Part shown: positions 59,395-64,000 of the stretch, piece by piece | Layout: every line of letters begins with the position of its first letter | Numbering within the stretch: the first letter of the stretch is position 1 | DNA from: Jacaranda mimosifolia | Lineage: Eukaryota; Streptophyta; Magnoliopsida; Lamiales; Bignoniaceae | NCBI GenBank assembly: GCA_018894105.1 | Contig: CM032127.1 | Coordinates: 31,488,369 to 31,552,368 of the forward strand | DNA: 64,000 nt | Direction of reading: 5' to 3' | Made by a program: the position numbers and the translations under genes | Notes under the pieces: generated by a model | What the model was told of the DNA's origin: nothing | Seen by the model: the letters and a program-made list of their open reading frames with translations, nothing else | Database searches by the model: none

Positions 59395-59620
59395 TGAGCA
59401 GGTTGGCCACACTTCTTAAAACATTTTGATGGGTTATAAGTTCCTCTATGGTCCTCTGAATGACCACTTGATGCTGAGAGATAAGAAGACCAATATTGCC
59501 GTATGCTCTGAACATTTACCCATGCTTGACCTCCTTTCCCCATTCCAGCAAGGTTCAATGACACGGACCCTTCCCCTTTGGAGTGAGAAACACGGTCTGA
59601 TAATAGGATGTTAAATTTAG
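59395..59620 (-). pseudogene. Beta-galactosidase (GH35) exon (fragment)
   Basis: YQTVFLTPKGKG, a frameshift, then VSLNLAGMGKGGQAWVNVQS, IRQYWSSYLSASSGHSEDHR and GTYNPSKCFKKCGQPAQT. This is the C-terminal part of plant beta-galactosidases (GMGKGQAWVNGQSIGRYW, YRGTYNPSKCLKKCGQPAQT), secreted enzymes acting on cell-wall galactans. The catalytic domain is absent. Confidence 0.85.
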
Positions 59621-59624
59621 ATCA

Positions 59625-60350
59625 AGCATGTTACACATAAATATATAATCTTCCCTCACATTGTTATCTGGAAAATACAAAAACTAAATTAATACAAGCA
59701 AAGCGACTTTCACTACTGGAGAGAGGAGAAAAATTCCACAAGAATCTCATCCACAGGCACCATTGTTGGACATAATCTCATCTGTAGGAAGCAATTATTT
59801 AATGTTAGGAAAGAAAATGAGGATTGTTGAGCTTAGGAACTGCAACAGTTAGGTTGATTTTCATGCTGTAATATGTTGGCTGTTGTGGGATGAAAACTTG
59901 GACTAGCACCATTCTGATCAGTCAACTAGTAGGGTCTACCTAATTATATTTATGCACAAGAACAGTACTAGCAAACCTTTGGCTTCCAAGAAAAGTTTCC
60001 ATTCTTGATTGAGATAGCTAGCAATCTTGGTCTTATGGGCGAGTTAAGCAGAAGAATTTGTTCCTTAGTTGAAAGAAGTTCCTCCAAAATGTTTTAATGT
60101 AACATTCGCATTAACAACCAGATAAGTGTAAAACCAAAGGCACATGAAAGATCTGAACTACAGTTTTCTTCTATATGAGAAAAAGGAAGAAAAGAGAGGT
60201 CAATTAGTGCATTGTTTTTCTTTTAAAGACAATATGGGACAAGAATATTTCCTACCTCTAAAGCATTAAAAGACATGATAGATTTTAAAATCCTACAGAA
60301 AACTATATACAATTATCATTCATCTTAATTAAAAGTCAACAGCAGCAAAT
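59625..60350. other. No gene seen
   Basis: AT-rich spacer between the beta-galactosidase shard and a MITE. Confidence 0.45.
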
Positions 60351-60356
60351 AACTAA

Positions 60357-60707
60357 GGGCTTGTTTGGTTTCATTTTCAAAGCCTATTTTTATATTTTCT
60401 ACTATTCCAAAAATGAAACACATCACTTTGTACACATTTTCACCCAACATCATTTTCATTTTCATTTTCAAAACACATTCTCCAATAACCTATATATCTT
60501 CTCCCAATAACCTATATATCTTCTATCTTTATTCCATTATTTTTATCTCTCTTCACCTACAACCTATTAAAACCAATATAATCATTACTTTTCCAACAAT
60601 CCATCCAAATACAAACTCATTTTGAACTCATTCCCATTAACTACTTTGCAACATTTTGAAAATGATGTAAATGAAAATTAGAAATGAAAATAAAACCAAA
60701 CGGGCCC
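60357..60707. mobile_element. PIF/Harbinger (Tourist-like) MITE, 351 bp
   Basis: Ends GGGCTTGTTTGGTTTCATTTT and AAAATAAAACCAAACGGGCCC are inverted repeats of about 24 bp, flanked by TAA (60354-60356, 60708-60710). No coding capacity. A 421-bp relative is at 61961. Confidence 0.85.
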
Positions 60708-61239
60708 TAAAAGTTCATAGTTTGTAGTCTCGACAATTGCATGAGTTTAACTATACATGTGATTCAGCATAATTATAAGTAGGGGGCAGTATAAACATAA
60801 AAACTTCTAGAACATTAGAAGATTTTCATACAACAAATGCAGATATATGCAGCACAATGAAAAACACTATCTTTCCCTGTTTATAAAATAGAATCTAGAA
60901 CAAATTAAGAAATAGATTGAACTTTATTGCAAAGAGAAAGCTGAACAGATTCTAGAAGTAGATTTGCACATGAAAGAAGATCTTTTGAGAGTGAAATGAG
61001 ATACCAGTCTTGTTGCAGCAGCAAGCGTGTAAAGTGGAAAACATGGCACTGCGAACAGGGAAAGAGAAGTAAATGCCCTTCCAGGTGTCAAATTTCCGCT
61101 AAGCAAAGTGAATATCCCAAATGAACTCACAATCACCACAATAGGAACGTTGTTAAGCATGAAACTATTCAGCTGCAAATAAACAAAAGTAGTGACATAT
61201 GATAGACCATTCAACCTAGGATAAGAAAGGAAAAAAGGG

Positions 61240-61640
61240 AAGTTCTTTTTCTTCTCTTCACCCTGACAATTCCAGTTTCCGCCTTGGAGCGAGTTCGAGT
61301 GCCGATTCTTTTTCTAATAGCAGTACCTTTTTCTAGTAGCAGTTCGTCCTATCTTGGATAGCAGGTTCACGGTCTCCTTATGCTGTAACAGGTGGTCCAG
61401 CCGAGCGAATAGTTTCCACCTAGTCAGTGTAAGTTGCTTTTGCTTTCCGTCTAGATCGATTACGAGAGGATGGGAGAAAAGAGAAAGTATCTCGTAATCA
61501 TTATTAATCAAGGTAGCTTTTTAGAGGAAGACCATACAACTACCTGCGTCTGAGCTCTCTAGTAAATAGACAGCTCCTCATCTCAGACAGTTTGAACTTT
61601 TGTCTAGAAGCTATGCTCCCAAGTGTAACATCTAAATCCA
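61240..61640. other. Compositionally distinct block in ABCC intron
   Basis: GC-richer than its AT-rich surroundings, with few homopolymers, and lying between two ABCC exons. It resembles organellar non-coding DNA in texture, but I recognise no mitochondrial or plastid gene in it. Confidence 0.4.
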
Positions 61641-61960
61641 TTTTCGCATGAAAAGATACTTGTGATCAGATGACTAATAAGATGCAATGAGACAATTTTT
61701 TTTCAGTACATGAATCTTGCTTGCAGTGTCCATAGCATCCAAATTTTCATTTATAAGTCCGATTCTCTTATCTTCTTGCCACAATCCTTCTCATGTATGA
61801 ATTGCTGCATCTTGCTTATTATAAATCTCTGATTGGATAAGTCATCAACTCCAACAGTAAGAATATTCAATTAACAAATAAGCAATTGACACAGATTTTG
61901 TAGATAAGAAAGGTGAGCCACTGAAACTCAGAACACAAGAGAGACATATTGAAAAACTAA

Positions 61961-62381
61961 CAGCCCGTTTGGTTTTATTTCCAAAGGCCATTTCCATTTC
62001 TAGCCATTTCTAAAAGTTGGAAAGTTAGTTATGAAATAGAAATAGAAATTGAGATGTATTTGAATGAAATGTTGGAAAGTAATGATTATAATAGGTTATA
62101 GGATTGAAAAGTAGGTTAATTTATATTTTTTATGTTTAAAAAGATTTATTTTTTAAAATATATATATATTTTATGAATTTAAAAATGATAGTGGGTTACT
62201 TTATGTCAAATCAAATTTGAATTTGATTGATTTGTAATAGGATAATAGAGTAGGTTTAGAAATGGGTTTTGGGAAGAAAAAATGTCTTTTTTCTGAAAAA
62301 AATTGGAGAAAGTGTTTGTTTTCAATTTCCATTCCCACAAGAAAATGAAAAGGGGGCTTGGAAATGAAACCAAACACCCTA
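61961..62381. mobile_element. PIF/Harbinger (Tourist-like) MITE, 421 bp
   Basis: Starts CAGCCCGTTTGGTTTTATTT and ends GGAAATGAAACCAAACACCC plus TA, imperfect inverted repeats, flanked by TAA (61958-61960, 62382-62384). Related to the MITE at 60357-60707. It lies in an ABCC intron. Confidence 0.8.
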
Positions 62382-63859
62382 TAAATATTTGGTGATTCAA
62401 ATTAATGGAAAGCTAAATTTAAAAGTGCTAGCATTTAATCCAAAGTTTGCCAAGTGAGGATTCATGAAACGACCTTCATGGCAATGAACCACTGCATCTA
62501 AACAATTATAAGGAAACCAAAAAAATATCATATCTACTTCTGCTCAAAAGTATTAAGATATAACTACAATGAACAGGTAAATAAATAACAAGGGAACCAA
62601 AAGAAAACAATATTTAGAAGATAGAATTCCTAGATTAAATAGTATTCTTTCTGAAACCTGTAGGAATGAATAAAATGGCTAATTATATAAATAGAAAAGA
62701 GATTACTTTTCAACATCACCATAACCTGCCAACATGACAGGACCATGGTTCTTTTTCACTAACATCGATACTAACTAGCAGCATGCAATTAATTAGGAAG
62801 GCAGTATTACCATTAGCTGACAGATAAATTTGTCAAAAGTTAAAAAACACATCAAATCCAAATATGCAAGGAAAGGGGATTTGCATGATAAAAACGAAAA
62901 AGAAAATTAAAGAGGCTAATACTCAATATGAGGATCTCGTATGGGGAACGGAAGAATAACCATCAGTGCACCCTTAAGTGAAGGAACATCCAGCTGCTGG
63001 TGAAGAAGAACCAGTGCAACAATGGTACAAATAGGAGCTGACCACAAAATGTGGAAGGATTGGCATACTTACTGCAAAAAGAGATGAAATATAAAATTAC
63101 AAGACGTCCTTCATTTATTAAGATATAAAAATAGAGAAGTTAACATTTTGCACCGCACCACCTACCGCACATTCCTCGAAGTTGCTCACTGAAAGCATAT
63201 GGTGAACAAAATTCACATTACCCAGAAAAAGAAATAGAAAAAGTAGAAAGAGTGGGCGCGGTCAACAACTTTAGTTGACTATTTATTTAATTAACCACCT
63301 TATCCCATATGCATTGAGAATTGAGAAAAGACACTCAATTGATCCTCCATTTCATATGCATCTAAGTGAACAGTCAATAGCCATCATAGATACTTTGCAC
63401 AAAATAACTCTTCCAGAAAAATCATTCACATCATAGAACAATAAATGAGTACTGATTTTTTGTCTGCAGACATGTATAAATAGCCAAAATCTTTGGTGCA
63501 TATTGGACTCACTTAGTGTCATTGAATTACATATCTATCATCCAAAATATATTCAGTTTGTGCCGTTCTACAGAATATATTGCATATTGTATATCATAGA
63601 TGCCATCACATTGGGATGAAATTATAAAACCTCTCATGATATGCGAGCATCAGTCAGTAGATTTAGTGGAAGAAATCTCAAGTAAGAACACATGCATGTA
63701 TTCAATGAAATAGAAAACATACCTGAAGAGCTTTGGGATTTATTGTCATTAAATTTGTAATTTTTCCAAATGAAAAACTTGTGCAATTCTGATGAGTCAG
63801 ACTCAAAGATTTGCTTGCAGAATCATACAAAACATGTTCCAAATGAATTCAAGAGGATT

Positions 63860-64000
63860 AAGAAGCTTAAAATCTCTGAAAAAATAGCAGACTGCACCTA
63901 TGCACATGGAACCTCAAAATGCCACTGCATACGATGTTCTTTATAGAACTATAAAGCTTCCCATCAATATAAAAAACCAAGATACATCCCCATCTTCACC
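63860..64000 (-). other. Possible continuation of ABCC fragment
   Basis: The reverse complement gives short stretches vaguely like the segment before SLRLTH, but with stops; not enough to call an exon. The window ends here. Confidence 0.3.

Larger units (their letters stand above)
60990..63845 (-). pseudogene. ABCC-type ABC transporter (MRP), four exons (fragment)
   Basis: 63840-63723: SLRLTHQNCTSFSFGKITNL and MTINPKALQ, ending at a GT donor. 63070-62930: VCQSFHILWSAPICTIVALV, LLHQQLDVPSLKGALMVILP. 61790-61700: QEDKRIGLINENLDAMDT. 61180-61010: [40 protein letters not shown]. These are consecutive parts of the first transmembrane domain of plant ABCC1/ABCC2 vacuolar conjugate pumps ([59 protein letters not shown]). 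Order is correct and spacing is intronic. The nucleotide-binding domains are not in the window. Upstream exons may continue past 63860. Confidence 0.9.

Noticed and set aside
61314..61511. 65-codon minus-strand ORF in the GC-richer block
   Set aside because: No family resemblance; the ORF is probably a by-product of the block's composition.
1..64000. CRISPR arrays, tRNA or rRNA genes, bacterial-type operons
   Set aside because: No regular short repeat-spacer structure, cloverleaf-like sequence or rRNA stretch was recognised, and the content is plant nuclear.

Overview
This is AT-rich plant nuclear DNA, most likely from a dicot. The evidence is intron-bearing fragments of plant genes (Dicer-like 1, kinesin-13A, ACBP3-type acyl-CoA-binding protein, beta-galactosidase, ABCC transporter, ELMO-domain protein), plant transposon families throughout, and many microsatellites. 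No complete host gene was found. The only clean multi-domain-scale reading frame I would call possibly intact is a GRF zinc-finger ORF inside a Mutator-like element. Everything else recognisable is broken by stops, frameshifts, deletions or insertions. The species cannot be fixed from the sequence.

Left third (1-28.3 kb) is nested transposons. A tandem repeat of about 446 bp occupies 1-1137. A 6.55-kb Mutator-like element (3204-9752) has 67/68-bp inverted ends and a MuDR-like layout: a decayed mudrA-type transposase gene on + and a convergent GRF zinc-finger ORF on -. An orphan CACTA end starts at 11156. Pieces of one Ty3/gypsy family lie at 12190-15600 (-) and 26440-28331 (+). Between them sits a full-length 10.3-kb Ty3/gypsy element of the Tat lineage (16021-26355, -), with two LTRs, a decayed target duplication, gag, protease, RT, two RNase H domains, integrase, and an extra ORF antisense to the element before its 3' LTR.

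Right part (28.3-64 kb) is a mosaic of host-gene shards, all on the minus strand and still separated by intron-like sequence, so copied as DNA and not from mRNA. In minus-strand order (high to low coordinate): ABCC transporter (63.85-61.0 kb), beta-galactosidase (59.6-59.4), ACBP3-like (59.2-58.15), kinesin-13 motor and stalk (56.8-55.1), kinesin-13 N-terminus (52.8-51.85), DCL1-like copy A (50.45-39.84), DCL1-like helicase piece (38.03-37.8), ELMO (36.1-35.7), DCL1-like copy B (34.7-29.16), and a third DCL1-like shard (28.7-28.3). Copy A is split by a full-length Ty1/copia element (42264-47080, perfect TSD AGGGC); copy B is split by a 2.2-kb LTR-like insertion (30204-32437, TSD TTATG). Each copy preserves the empty site of the other's insertion, so both insertions are younger than the DCL1 duplication.

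The most interesting structure is the co-oriented shard array. It resembles the multi-gene captures known from plant Helitrons or Pack-type transposons, but no Helitron terminus was found in the window and the array runs off its right edge, so the mechanism is inference.
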